This document shows positions 1-7,946 of a stretch of DNA of 64,000 nucleotides, piece by piece (position 1 is the stretch's first letter; every line of letters starts with the position of its first letter). The stretch comes from UMGS1649 sp045604405 (GTDB lineage: Bacteria > Bacillota > Clostridia > TANB77 > CAG-465), in assembly GCA_045604405.1 (NCBI GenBank), contig JAZUNZ010000018.1:1-64000 (forward strand), in the 5' to 3' direction. Both the position numbers and the translations under genes were made by a program. The notes below the pieces were generated by a model. It ran no database searches, was not told the origin of the DNA, and saw nothing but the letters and a program-made list of their open reading frames with translations.

Positions 1-3
1 AAA

Positions 4-30
4 AGAAGCAAGGAGACCCTTGTTTTTCCA
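4..30 (+). terminator. Intrinsic terminator of an upstream gene
   Basis: A short hairpin (CAAGG at 9-13 pairs with CCTTG at 18-22, with further A-T pairs outside it) runs directly into five T residues. The gene it ends would lie outside the window. Confidence 0.5.
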
Positions 31-99
31 CAATTGTTTGCTCATTCTATATAAATTTATATAAAAATTTAATTTTAATACAAAAATTATTAGTTAATA

Positions 100-131
100 A
101 CAAACCACGCACTAAAAAGTACGTGGTTTGT
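100..131. terminator. Inverted repeat, possible minus-strand terminator
   Basis: Perfect arms ACAAACCACG (100-109) and CGTGGTTTGT (122-131) enclose a 12-nt loop. No T-run follows on the + strand, but the minus strand continues into a T-rich stretch, so it may end leftward transcripts. Confidence 0.4.
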
Positions 132-141
132 CTACAGTCTG

Positions 142-174
142 AGAAAAGAGAATGCGTAGAGCATTCTCTTTTCT
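142..174. terminator. Strong hairpin terminator
   Basis: Perfect 14-bp arms (142-155 and 161-174) with loop GTAGA; the 3' arm ends in a T-rich run. It separates the preceding transcript from the promoter that begins two bases later. Confidence 0.6.
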
Positions 175-175
175 A

Positions 176-204
176 TTTACAAAATAAAGCATAAATGATA
201 CAAT
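176..204 (+). promoter_or_regulatory. Promoter of the HipA-like kinase gene
   Basis: TTTACA at 176-181 and TACAAT at 199-204 are 17 bp apart. The start site would fall near 211, almost on top of the ribosome site AGGTGATT, so the messenger has nearly no leader. Confidence 0.65.
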
Positions 205-222
205 CATCAGTAGGTGATTAAA

Positions 223-1293
223 GTGATAGAATTAACTTTTGAAGAATTTGGTAAACACAGAAAAAGTAATGGCTATATAAATTTAGATGAGATTATTACA
301 GATGGGGTTGAACTTGAAAGAGAAGTAAGGGGAAATGAAGAAAGAGATAAAAATTGGTTCGACATAAAAGACGGTAGAGTTATGTTCAAAGCTAATGCGA
401 ACAATCGTAAATATTCTCAGTATTCTGAATTAATATGTTGTGAACTTGCAAAGCAAGCAGGAATTGAACCGGCTCAATATGATTTTGCGGAGCATAAGGG
501 CGAGATAGGCGTAATTACTAAAGACATTCGAAAAAACGGAGAAGAAATGATCTCCATAAACGAATTGATAGGGCACGGACCAACAAATCCAGAATATGTA
601 GACAAAGTAGATATAATTTTTGTGTTTAATAAGTTAGAAGAAAAATTAAGACTAGATGGATATGATGAAAATGATATCGACTTGTGCATGTTGCAACTAA
701 GAAAACAACTGTTATATGACATATATGTAATGGAAACAGATAGGCATACGGAAAATGTATCTTGTATTATAAGTAAAGACGCTAAGACTGGCAAACCAGA
801 TATACGCATTGCTGCAATGTATGATACAGAAGATGCTTTAGTATTATATGACGATGATGAAATGATAAACGGAATTTCGGATAGTATGGTTATGACTGCT
901 AATATAACTGACATGCAAGAACCTAAAATGTGTGTTATTCCGGAAAAAGAAGATAAGGAACAAAACGCTATAGGCTTGACACTATTAGAACAGCTTCAAC
1001 TACAGGTGGGAGAAAGCTATGCCACTGAAAGTGAAGAAATATGGAAAACAACGCTTGACTTTTTGATAGAGGATAGAAGAGCGTATGCATATTTAGAAGA
1101 AACATTAAGCTGTATGGATATTAAAAAAGCAATAGAAGAAGTAGAACAAACAAAAAAATGTAACATACCTGATGCTGTTAAAAATATGGCGATTGCATGC
1201 TTTGAGGATAGAAAAAATGCAATAGCTTATGAGCTTGGATTAGATATAGAATATAATTATAAAAAAGAAATTAGCGCAGAAGAGTTGACATAA
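223..1293 (+). CDS. HipA-like serine/threonine kinase
   Basis: Probable protein kinase of the HipA/CtkA fold, about 356 residues. A candidate ATP-binding lysine lies in VMFKAN (about residue 52). The catalytic loop reads DRHTEN (about 171-176), and a metal-binding aspartate probably lies in MYDTED (about 200). Two GTG starts are possible, 214 and 223; I prefer 223 because AGGTGAT at 212-218 resembles a Shine-Dalgarno site and lies just upstream of it. HipA proteins are toxin kinases that target aminoacyl-tRNA synthetases or related factors. No HipB-like DNA-binding antitoxin is visible; instead a small gene follows 74 bp downstream. The HipA assignment is from motif reading, so the target and any toxin activity are inference. 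Confidence 0.6.
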   Translation: MIELTFEEFGKHRKSNGYINLDEIITDGVELEREVRGNEERDKNWFDIKDGRVMFKANANNRKYSQYSELICCELAKQAGIEPAQYDFAEHKGEIGVITKDIRKNGEEMISINELIGHGPTNPEYVDKVDIIFVFNKLEEKLRLDGYDENDIDLCMLQLRKQLLYDIYVMETDRHTENVSCIISKDAKTGKPDIRIAAMYDTEDALVLYDDDEMINGISDSMVMTANITDMQEPKMCVIPEKEDKEQNAIGLTLLEQLQLQVGESYATESEEIWKTTLDFLIEDRRAYAYLEETLSCMDIKKAIEEVEQTKKCNIPDAVKNMAIACFEDRKNAIAYELGLDIEYNYKKEISAEELT

Positions 1294-1367
1294 GAATAAA
1301 ACGGTGCTATAATAGTAGTGCGTTTGTAACAAAACAGACTTACACTAACTATGTGAAAGGAGAAGAA

Positions 1368-1652
1368 ATGATAAAATATATTATTTACTATAAAGAACAT
1401 AGTATTGGCGAGCTTTATATAAATAAAGATAGTCAGTATAAATATGTGGCAGACGAAAAGAAGATCGAAGAAGTAGAAAAAACAGAAGATGTGTGCATAT
1501 ATGCAGATGCTAAAAAGAGTCGCGATTGGGGAGAACCTATTGCATTCTTTGATAGCCGCATCGAAAACTGCAAACGTTTCGGAATGGTAGACAAAGTCAA
1601 GTATCCAAATAGTGATTACTATTTTATAAAGGACAACCATTTTGAAGCATAA
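1368..1652 (+). CDS. Small partner protein, possibly a detached HipA N-subdomain
   Basis: A 94-residue protein. ATG 1368 is chosen because AGGAG (1358-1362) sits five bases upstream; an in-frame GTG at 1353 lacks a site. The beginning, with a hydrophobic strand followed by an IGELYIN segment, and the later PIAFFDSRI recall the N-terminal subdomain that HipA-type kinases carry, which in the three-part HipBST system is a separate antitoxin (HipS). Here the order is kinase first, small protein second, and no HipB is present. The resemblance is weak and would need a profile search. A strong terminator follows, so the two genes form one unit. Confidence 0.4.
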   Translation: MIKYIIYYKEHSIGELYINKDSQYKYVADEKKIEEVEKTEDVCIYADAKKSRDWGEPIAFFDSRIENCKRFGMVDKVKYPNSDYYFIKDNHFEA

Positions 1653-1839
1653 AAATTAAGCGAGTACTTGGTACTCGCTTTTTTCTTTAGTATGTTTTCT
1701 GTATAAGACATACTTGTCGGTAAAACCAACTGTGATTTTAACTGTCCGACCAATCCAAGAGGTTTGTATATAGAATAGGGTAGGCTCTACATACAAGACT
1801 TTTATTTATGCGCATAATAAAGTTTATACATCTTGGTAC
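1652..1839 (-). ncRNA. Candidate structured RNA, about 185 nt
   Basis: This gap holds no credible ORF but has dense pairing. Stems are AGTATGT (1689-1695) with ACATACT (1708-1714), GTCGGTAAAA (1716-1725) with TTTTA (1736-1740) and CCGAC (1746-1750), and TTGTATATAG (1764-1773) with CTACATACAA (1787-1796). CCAAGA (1755-1760) can pair with TCTTGG (1831-1836) around the last hairpin. The third stem has an A-C mismatch on the + strand but a G-U pair on the minus strand, which favours minus-strand RNA. A TTGACA-17-TAGTAT promoter reads leftward from 1874 and the hairpin at 1658-1685 would end the transcript. No known family was recognised; the length is like 6S RNA but the fold is not clearly so. 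Confidence 0.35.
1658..1685. terminator. Terminator after the kinase pair
   Basis: Perfect 10-bp arms AAGCGAGTAC (1658-1667) and GTACTCGCTT (1671-1680) with loop TTG, then TTTTTC. The minus strand also has a T-run after the stem, so it may serve both directions. Confidence 0.85.
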
Positions 1840-1845
1840 AACACA

Positions 1846-1874
1846 ATACTACTATTATAGACAAAAAATGTCAA
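1846..1874 (-). promoter_or_regulatory. Leftward promoter for the candidate RNA
   Basis: On the minus strand TTGACA (1874-1869) and TAGTAT (1851-1846) are 17 bp apart. The -35 is perfect, the -10 matches four of six. Confidence 0.4.
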
Positions 1875-2015
1875 TAACATCTAAATTAAAAATAGGTTAC
1901 AAAATTGTTACAAAAAAATAAAAGTGTTTATATTGCTTGTAAAGTCGCTTGTGTTGTTTTATACTATAATAGTGATGCTAAGATGAATAATATAATGAAA
2001 GGATAATGTAAAAGT

Positions 2016-3341
2016 ATGAGAAATAGAAAAGGTGTATCACTAATAGTACTAGTGATAACAATAATAATAATGATAATTTTAGCAGGTTCAATAATATTGA
2101 CATTGAGTAATAATGGATTGATAACAAAAGCAAGTGATGCTGTAAAATTAACAGACTTATCCAATGTAAAAAAATTGGCAATTTTAAAGTGGACTGAAGC
2201 GTTTGCAGAGAATAAACAAACACAAGAAGAATTAGAACAAGCTGTAATTGATGGCTTGGAAGAAAGCAATATAGACATATCTAAGTATGATATTAAAGTA
2301 ACAACAGAATGGGTACAAGTATCGCTAAAGGAGACGGAAAGTGATACGGGTGAACAAGATCAACCTGAAACTGACGAAGAAGTTCAAAAGTATTCTGTAT
2401 GGACGCAGACGGATAAGTTAACCGTTGAAAAAGGCAATATAAAACTAGAGATAGGAGATAAGATAAACTATATAGACAAAGCTGGAACAAACGGAAGTGA
2501 GTTGTATTTTGGAGAATGGAAAGTGTTAGGCGCAGAGAATGGCAAAATTTTAATAGTTTCAGCTACAAATGTGACAACTAAGACACTTGGCTCTGAAACG
2601 GATTCGAAAGTTTCTCAAGATGCGTATGTAAATGGAATAAAATATTTAAATGATGTATGTGCTCCTTATGGAACGGGCAATGGTGCAAATGGGGCAAAAT
2701 GTGTTGCAATGAAAGATGTTGCGAGGTTAGTTGGTGATGAATTAGTAGGTATTAGCTTTAATGATGATCCTTTATTTGCTGCTGGGCAAATAATAAAATA
2801 TTATTGGGACTCGGATAATTTTCCATATTACATCTCTACAAGTGGGGAGAGTGGAAATTTGTCTGATACTAGAAACATTGAAATAACTGACTTTGCGAGT
2901 TTTACATGGTATGATGGAACTGCATGGCGTACAGCTAAAAAAGATCAATCTGCTACGGACAGCAAGAGGATACTTATACAATCGGATGGAGTGGCTGCTA
3001 AAATAGAAAATATTGGTTATGAGTTAGCTAATGGTTCGGATGGAATAAGAAATTTAAAAGTCAAAAATGAAAAAGCATATAATGCCATGTTTGAACATAC
3101 TGAGGATTTTTGGCTAGCAGATAAAATTGTTGATAGTTATTGGGGACCGGAGTATGGCTTTAGAGGAATTAGTTTTCCGAGCGAGCCTAATGTAGCTTAT
3201 GTTAGTACTAGCATATTAACTGTATTTAATGCAAGCGGCTGGAGTGCAGATTGGGAACGTGGCGTACGTGTTATTGTAGAGCTTGATGAAAATGTCAATT
3301 TAAGTGGTTCGTCAACAAACGGATGGAATATAGTAAATTAA
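2016..3341 (+). CDS. Secreted protein with pilin-like N-terminal signal
   Basis: 441 residues. The N-terminus has a short basic tail, RKG, and then an unbroken hydrophobic helix (residues 6-29), like class III / type IV prepilin signals, except that Glu at position +5 after the Gly is missing. Residues 35-75 look helical, about 95-130 acidic and linker-like. The C-terminal 300 residues resemble the lectin-like or DUF6273-type module seen in many clostridial surface proteins (FGEWKVLG, RNLKVKN, WERGVRVIVEL). ATG 2016 has AAAGGA 12 bases upstream, and a TATAAT (1965-1970) precedes it. It is alone between two terminators, with no pilin assembly genes adjacent. The Tad-like locus lies about 29 kb away and uses different N-termini, so a link to it is doubtful. 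Confidence 0.6.
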   Translation: MRNRKGVSLIVLVITIIIMIILAGSIILTLSNNGLITKASDAVKLTDLSNVKKLAILKWTEAFAENKQTQEELEQAVIDGLEESNIDISKYDIKVTTEWVQVSLKETESDTGEQDQPETDEEVQKYSVWTQTDKLTVEKGNIKLEIGDKINYIDKAGTNGSELYFGEWKVLGAENGKILIVSATNVTTKTLGSETDSKVSQDAYVNGIKYLNDVCAPYGTGNGANGAKCVAMKDVARLVGDELVGISFNDDPLFAAGQIIKYYWDSDNFPYYISTSGESGNLSDTRNIEITDFASFTWYDGTAWRTAKKDQSATDSKRILIQSDGVAAKIENIGYELANGSDGIRNLKVKNEKAYNAMFEHTEDFWLADKIVDSYWGPEYGFRGISFPSEPNVAYVSTSILTVFNASGWSADWERGVRVIVELDENVNLSGSSTNGWNIVN

Positions 3342-3347
3342 AAACAG

Positions 3348-3387
3348 ATAAATCGTTTTGGAGCTTTGTGCTTAAAAGCGATTTATT
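3348..3387 (+). terminator. Terminator after the pilin-like gene
   Basis: ATAAATCGTTTT and AAAAGCGATTTAT form a stem with one bulged G and a loop of about 14 nt, followed by TTTG. Confidence 0.55.
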
Positions 3388-3486
3388 TGTATATATTATA
3401 TTATATTGATAATTCTATATAATGATGAGTATTCCTAATTAAACATAAAATATTTCAAAAATATTGCAAAATATTTCAAAAAGCAC

Positions 3487-3515
3487 TTGCTTTTCATATA
3501 TTTGTGTGTTACAAT
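3487..3515 (+). promoter_or_regulatory. Promoter of the S10 ribosomal operon
   Basis: TTGCTT (3487-3492) and TACAAT (3510-3515) with 17 bp spacing. It is the only good promoter before the uninterrupted row of genes from rpsJ to secY. Confidence 0.7.
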
Positions 3516-3521
3516 ATCTGT

Positions 3522-3724
3522 GTTGATTTGCGTTGAAGTGGTAGATGGCTATGCTAAGACATAGGGAACTTCCATGGAGCATGTCTGATTTTAAATCGGG
3601 CGGCAAGTATTGAATTTGTATTTGCCAAATATTAATTTGGCTTTATATTATATCACAAATTTGAAACACGCGGGGTAGTGTAAAACTTGTTAGTCCTTGA
3701 AATTTTAGTAAAGGAGTGAAAAAT
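3522..3724 (+). promoter_or_regulatory. Structured leader of the S10 operon
   Basis: About 200 nt of untranslated leader. GAAGT (3535-3539) can pair with ACTTC (3568-3572) around the hairpin CTATG/CATAG (3549-3553, 3560-3564). Alternative pairings are AGACAT (3557-3562) with ATGTCT (3581-3586), or ATGCT (3551-3555) with AGCAT (3578-3582). These cannot all form together. S10 leaders are known sites of autogenous control by L4 in enterobacteria; whether this one acts likewise is inference. The stretch 3388-3486 before the promoter is AT-rich and shows nothing else. Confidence 0.45.
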
Positions 3725-4042
3725 ATGGCAAAAACAAATGTATCAAAAATGAGAATAAGATTAAAAGCTTATGATCACGTAGTGCTAGAACAAACTGCAC
3801 TTAAACTAGTTGAAGTAGCTAGAAATTCAGGAGCTGAGGTATCAGGACCTGTACCATTACCAACTAGAAAAGAAATCGTAACTATTCTTCGTTCACCACA
3901 CAAACACAAAGATTCTAGAGAACAATTTGAAATAAGAACACACAAGAGAGTTATCGATGTTAAGGCACCAAACCAAGCAACAGTTGATGCGCTTATGGCA
4001 ATAGATATGCCAGCTGGTGTTGAAATCGAAGTTAAACTTTAA
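3725..4042 (+). CDS. rpsJ: 30S ribosomal protein S10
   Basis: 105 residues, full length. S10 sits in the 30S head and doubles as the NusE antitermination factor. Recognised by the family pattern RIRLKAYDH near the start and the segment HKHKDSREQFEIRTHKR. ATG 3725 has AAGGAG eight bases upstream; an earlier in-frame ATG at 3716 overlaps that site. It opens the ribosomal cluster. A 113-bp gap follows before rplC, much longer than other gaps in this operon. Confidence 0.97.
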   Translation: MAKTNVSKMRIRLKAYDHVVLEQTALKLVEVARNSGAEVSGPVPLPTRKEIVTILRSPHKHKDSREQFEIRTHKRVIDVKAPNQATVDALMAIDMPAGVEIEVKL

Positions 4043-4155
4043 TAATATTTAGTAGCAATCCTTAAATCCTTAAGGCAAGTGCATACCCTATACTGAATAT
4101 GACAGTTAAGTTAAACTTAAAAGTTTAGTAAATTTTAAAGGGAGGAAAAACAAAA
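4043..4155 (+). other. Unusually long gap inside the S10 operon
   Basis: No ORF and no clear promoter. A small stem TAAGTT/AACTTA lies about 4109-4121. It may control L3 translation or processing; nothing stronger can be said. Confidence 0.3.
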
Positions 4156-4782
4156 ATGAAAGAACTTTATGGTAAAAAGTTAGGTATGACTCAAATCTTT
4201 AATGAAGACGGAACAGTTGTACCAGTAACAGTTATCGAAGCATACAAGCTTGTAGTTGTTGGTAAAAAGACTCAAGACAAAGAAGGCTACAATGCAATAG
4301 TTGTTGGTTTCGGTGACATCAAAGAAAACAGAGCAAACAAACCTCAAAAAGGAGTATTTGCAAAAGCAGGGGTACCTGTTAAAAAATACATAAAAGAAAT
4401 TAAAGTAGAAAATCCAGACGAATACGAAATAGGAACTGAAATTACTTTAGAGTGTTTAGAAGCTGGAGACCATGTGGATGTACACGGTATATCTAAAGGT
4501 AAAGGATTCCAAGGTGTAATTCATAGATTTGGATTACATAGAGGACCAACTACTCACGGTTCTAACTATCATAGAAGACCAGGTTCAATGAGTGCTGGTA
4601 CTAACCCAGGTAGAGTATTCAAGAACAAAAAACTTGCTGGACACATGGGACATGTAAATCGTACAGCAATAAACCTTGAAGTAGTAAGAGTAGATATAGA
4701 CAAAAATGCGGTATTAGTTAAAGGTTCTGTACCTGGAGCTAAGGGAGCAACTCTAAATATTACTAAGAGTGTAAAAGCTTAG
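4156..4782 (+). CDS. rplC: 50S ribosomal protein L3
   Basis: 208 residues, the usual bacterial length. L3 binds near the 3' end of 23S rRNA and starts 50S assembly. Typical segments are GKKLGMTQIF at the N-terminus, the GPTTHGSNYHRRPGSMSAG loop that reaches the peptidyl transferase centre, and GHMGHVNRT. A GGGAGG site precedes the ATG. The order rpsJ-rplC-rplD is canonical. Confidence 0.97.
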   Translation: MKELYGKKLGMTQIFNEDGTVVPVTVIEAYKLVVVGKKTQDKEGYNAIVVGFGDIKENRANKPQKGVFAKAGVPVKKYIKEIKVENPDEYEIGTEITLECLEAGDHVDVHGISKGKGFQGVIHRFGLHRGPTTHGSNYHRRPGSMSAGTNPGRVFKNKKLAGHMGHVNRTAINLEVVRVDIDKNAVLVKGSVPGAKGATLNITKSVKA

Positions 4783-4799
4783 GAAAGGAGAAATAAAAA

Positions 4800-5420
4800 A
4801 TGCTTAAAACAGACGTATTAGATATAACAGGAAAGAAAGTATCTGACATTGAGTTAAATGAAGCTGTTTTTGGAGTAGAGGTTAACGAAGTAGTAGTGCA
4901 CCAAGCATTAGTAAACTTCTTAGCTAATCAAAGACAAGGAACACAATCTACAAAAACTCGTGCAGAAGTTCGTGGTGGTGGTATAAAACCATGGAGACAA
5001 AAAGGAACTGGTAGAGCAAGACAAGGTTCAATCAGAGCACCACAATGGATTAAAGGTGGTATTGCTTTAGGACCAAAACCTAGAGATTATAGATTCAAAC
5101 TACCTAAAAAAGTAAGAGCACTAGCAATAAAATCTGTTCTTACAACAAAACTTGCAGAAAACAAACTTGTTGTAGTAGACAAAATTGAACTTAGCGAAAT
5201 TAAAACAAAAGAAATGGTTAAAGTATTAAATAACCTTAAAGCAAATAAAGCTTTAGTTGTTTTAAATGAAAAGAACCTAAACGTTCAAGCATCTGCAAGA
5301 AATATTGAAAATACTAAAACAATAACAGTTAATACAATCAACATTTATGATTTATTAAGATTTGAAACTTTAGTATTAGATGTAAATGCAGTTAAAACTT
5401 TAGAGGAGGTGTACGCTTAA
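4800..5420 (+). CDS. rplD: 50S ribosomal protein L4
   Basis: 206 residues. L4 lines the nascent-chain tunnel, and in some bacteria represses its own S10 operon through the leader. The tunnel loop is recognisable as TRAEVRGGGIKPWRQKGTG followed by RARQGS and the conserved KPRDY. AAAGGAGA lies upstream of ATG 4800. Its TAA overlaps the ATG of rplW (TAATG), which suggests translational coupling. Confidence 0.97.
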   Translation: MLKTDVLDITGKKVSDIELNEAVFGVEVNEVVVHQALVNFLANQRQGTQSTKTRAEVRGGGIKPWRQKGTGRARQGSIRAPQWIKGGIALGPKPRDYRFKLPKKVRALAIKSVLTTKLAENKLVVVDKIELSEIKTKEMVKVLNNLKANKALVVLNEKNLNVQASARNIENTKTITVNTINIYDLLRFETLVLDVNAVKTLEEVYA

Positions 5421-5791
5421 TGTTATACGCAGAAGATGTTATAATCAAGCCTATAATAACTGAAAAAAGTTATATGGAAATGGCAAATGGAAAATACACT
5501 TTCCAAACAAAAATAGATGCAACTAAAATAGATATAAAAAATGCAGTTGAAACACTATTTAATGTTAAAGTATTAAAAGTAAACACTTTAAGATATGACG
5601 GTAAGTCAAAAAGAGTTGGAGTACACCAAGGTAAAACAGCTGCTTGGAAAAAAGCAATTGTTACAATAGATACAAATCCTAAGGATGAAAAATATCTAGC
5701 AAAAGGTGGAAAAGAAACAAAGATTGCTAAAAAATACAACACAGAAATTACTGAAATAAGTTCAGCATTCGCAAACGAGGGAGGAAACTAA
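5420..5791 (+). CDS. rplW: 50S ribosomal protein L23
   Basis: 123 residues, about 20-25 longer than the compact bacterial form because of a C-terminal tail (TEITEISSAFANEGGN). L23 stands at the tunnel exit and docks trigger factor and SRP. The N-terminus IIKPIITEKSY and the KRVGVHQGKTAAWKKA loop identify it. AGGAGG lies within the end of rplD and the start overlaps its stop. Confidence 0.95.
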   Translation: MLYAEDVIIKPIITEKSYMEMANGKYTFQTKIDATKIDIKNAVETLFNVKVLKVNTLRYDGKSKRVGVHQGKTAAWKKAIVTIDTNPKDEKYLAKGGKETKIAKKYNTEITEISSAFANEGGN

Positions 5792-5792
5792 T

Positions 5793-6626
5793 ATGGGAAT
5801 AAAAACATTTAGACCAACAACTCCGTCTAGAAGAAATATGACAGTTCTTACAAACGAAGAAATAACTAAAAAATCTCCAGAAAAAACACTTCTTACAACA
5901 CTTAAAAAGAATGCTGGAAGAAACAATACTGGTAAGATAACTGTTAGACACCACGGTGGCGGACAAAGAAGAAAATATAGAATAATAGATTTCAAAAGAA
6001 ATAAAATGGATATGTTTGCTACAGTTATTGGTATCGAATATGATCCAAACAGAAGTGCAAATATAGCTTTAATAGAATATGAAGATGGAACAAAATCTTA
6101 CATACTAGCACCAAAAGGATTAACTGATGGTATGAAAGTTATATCTTCTGAAACAGCAGATATAAAACCAGGAAACAGCATGCCAATTAGTGCAATTCCT
6201 GTAGGTACAGAAATACACAATATAGAACTTCACAAAGGTAAAGGTGGTCAATTAGTTAGAACAGCAGGAGCTGCTGCACAACTTATGGCTAAAGAAGGAA
6301 AATATGCACACGTTAGAATGCCATCTGGAGAAATGAGACTTATACCAGTTGATTGCTTTGCTACAATCGGTGTAGTTGGAAATTCAGATCATGAAAACGT
6401 ATCTTATGGTAAAGCAGGAAGAACAAGACATATGGGTATAAGACCAACAGTAAGAGGATCTGTAATGAACCCTAACGATCACCCACACGGTGGTGGTGAA
6501 GGTAGAGCTCCAGTTGGACACGCAGGACCTATGACTCCTTGGGGTAAACCAGCTTTAGGTTACAAGACTCGTAAGAAAAACCATAGAACAGATAAGTTCA
6601 TAGTTAAGAGAAGAAATAGAAAGTAG
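5793..6626 (+). CDS. rplB: 50S ribosomal protein L2
   Basis: 277 residues, normal length. L2 is needed for subunit joining and peptidyl transfer. Visible hallmarks are RNNTGKITVRHHGGG, the GxxxQLVRTAGAAAQLMA core, and the C-terminal MNPNDHPHGGGEGRAP with the functional histidine. GAGGGAGG precedes ATG 5793, two bases after the rplW stop. Confidence 0.98.
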   Translation: MGIKTFRPTTPSRRNMTVLTNEEITKKSPEKTLLTTLKKNAGRNNTGKITVRHHGGGQRRKYRIIDFKRNKMDMFATVIGIEYDPNRSANIALIEYEDGTKSYILAPKGLTDGMKVISSETADIKPGNSMPISAIPVGTEIHNIELHKGKGGQLVRTAGAAAQLMAKEGKYAHVRMPSGEMRLIPVDCFATIGVVGNSDHENVSYGKAGRTRHMGIRPTVRGSVMNPNDHPHGGGEGRAPVGHAGPMTPWGKPALGYKTRKKNHRTDKFIVKRRNRK

Positions 6627-6639
6627 GAGGTAACACACT

Positions 6640-6918
6640 ATGTCAAGATCACTAAAAAAAGGACCTTATGTAGATGCTAAACTTTTAGCTAGAATCGAAA
6701 AAATGAACGAAAATGACGAAAAAGTAGCACTTAAGACATGGTCAAGATCATCTACTATATATCCTCAAATGATAGGTCATACAATTGCGGTTCATGATGG
6801 AAGAAAACATGTACCTGTATATGTAACAGAGGAAATGGTAGGACACAAATTAGGCGAATTCGCTCCAACAAGACTTTTCAGAGGTCATGCAGGAGACAAA
6901 AAGAGCAAAGTAAATTAG
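6640..6918 (+). CDS. rpsS: 30S ribosomal protein S19
   Basis: 92 residues, the standard length. S19 lies in the 30S head and forms bridges to the large subunit with S13. It begins SRSLKKGPYVD and contains the family stretch TWSRSSTIYPQMIGHTIAVH and GEFAPTR. AGGAGG is placed normally upstream. Confidence 0.97.
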   Translation: MSRSLKKGPYVDAKLLARIEKMNENDEKVALKTWSRSSTIYPQMIGHTIAVHDGRKHVPVYVTEEMVGHKLGEFAPTRLFRGHAGDKKSKVN

Positions 6919-6939
6919 TAAATTAGGAGGAAACAAGAA

Positions 6940-7275
6940 ATGGAAGCAAGAGCTGAATTAAAATTTGCAAGAATAAGTGCAAGAAAAGCTAAAATTGTTT
7001 TGGACCTAATAAAAGGAAAAGATGCTCATGAAGCGCTAGCAATACTTAAATATACAAATAAAGCAGCTAGCCCTATAGTTTCTAAAATCCTTAAATCTGC
7101 TATGGCTAACGCAACAAACAATCATTCAATGAATGAAAGCAAATTAGTAGTTGCAGAAGCTATTGCAAATCAAGGGCCAACAATGAAAAGAATAAGTCCA
7201 AGAGCTCAAGGTAGAGCGTATAGAATAAGAAAAAGAACTAGTCATATAAGAATAGTTCTAAAAGAAGTAGAATAG
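6940..7275 (+). CDS. rplV: 50S ribosomal protein L22
   Basis: 111 residues. L22 spans the large subunit, with a hairpin lining the exit tunnel where macrolides bind. Seen are ISARKAKIVLDLIKGK at the start and the tunnel hairpin GPTMKRISPRAQGRA with basic tail. Start at ATG 6940 behind AGGAGG. Confidence 0.97.
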   Translation: MEARAELKFARISARKAKIVLDLIKGKDAHEALAILKYTNKAASPIVSKILKSAMANATNNHSMNESKLVVAEAIANQGPTMKRISPRAQGRAYRIRKRTSHIRIVLKEVE

Positions 7276-7286
7276 GAGGAAGCACG

Positions 7287-7946
7287 ATGGGTCAAAAAGT
7301 AAGTCCACATGGTTTGAGAGTAGGCATAATAAAAGACTGGTCTTCTAAATGGTATGCAAACAAACAAAACTTTGCTGATTACCTAGCAGAAGATAACAAA
7401 ATTCGTAAATATCTTAAAAACACTTTAAAATCTGCTGGAATTTCTTCTATTAACATAGAAAGAAAAGGAACAGACGTAAAAGTAAATGTAGCAACTGCTA
7501 AACCTGGTATGATAATAGGTAAAGGTGGTTCTGCTATAGAAGAACTTAAAAAGAAATTAGAAAAAATGACAGGTAAAACTGTATCTTTAAATATTGAAGA
7601 AGTTAAGAATATAGATATGGATGCAATGCTTGTTGCTGAATCTATTGCAAATCAACTAGAAAGAAGAATATCTTTCAGAAAAGCAATGAAACAAGCAATG
7701 TCAAAAACAATGAAAGCTGGAGCTAAAGGTATAAAGACACAAGTGTCTGGACGTCTTGGTGGAGCTGAAATTGCAAGAGCAGAGCACTATAGCGAAGGAA
7801 CTATACCTCTACAAACTTTAAGAGCAGATATAGATTATGGTTTTGCAGAAGCATTAACTACATATGGTATTATAGGTGTTAAAGTTTGGATATACAAAGG
7901 TGATGTTTTGCCTCAAAGAAAAGAAGCAAAAGGGGGTAACAAATAA
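7287..7946 (+). CDS. rpsC: 30S ribosomal protein S3
   Basis: 219 residues. S3 is at the mRNA entry and has helicase activity with S4 and S5. The KH domain shows MIIGKGGSAIEELKKKL with the GxxG loop, and the C-terminal half has GRLGGAEIAR and IDYGFAEA. The stop overlaps the ATG of rplP (TAATG). Confidence 0.97.
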   Translation: MGQKVSPHGLRVGIIKDWSSKWYANKQNFADYLAEDNKIRKYLKNTLKSAGISSINIERKGTDVKVNVATAKPGMIIGKGGSAIEELKKKLEKMTGKTVSLNIEEVKNIDMDAMLVAESIANQLERRISFRKAMKQAMSKTMKAGAKGIKTQVSGRLGGAEIARAEHYSEGTIPLQTLRADIDYGFAEALTTYGIIGVKVWIYKGDVLPQRKEAKGGNK

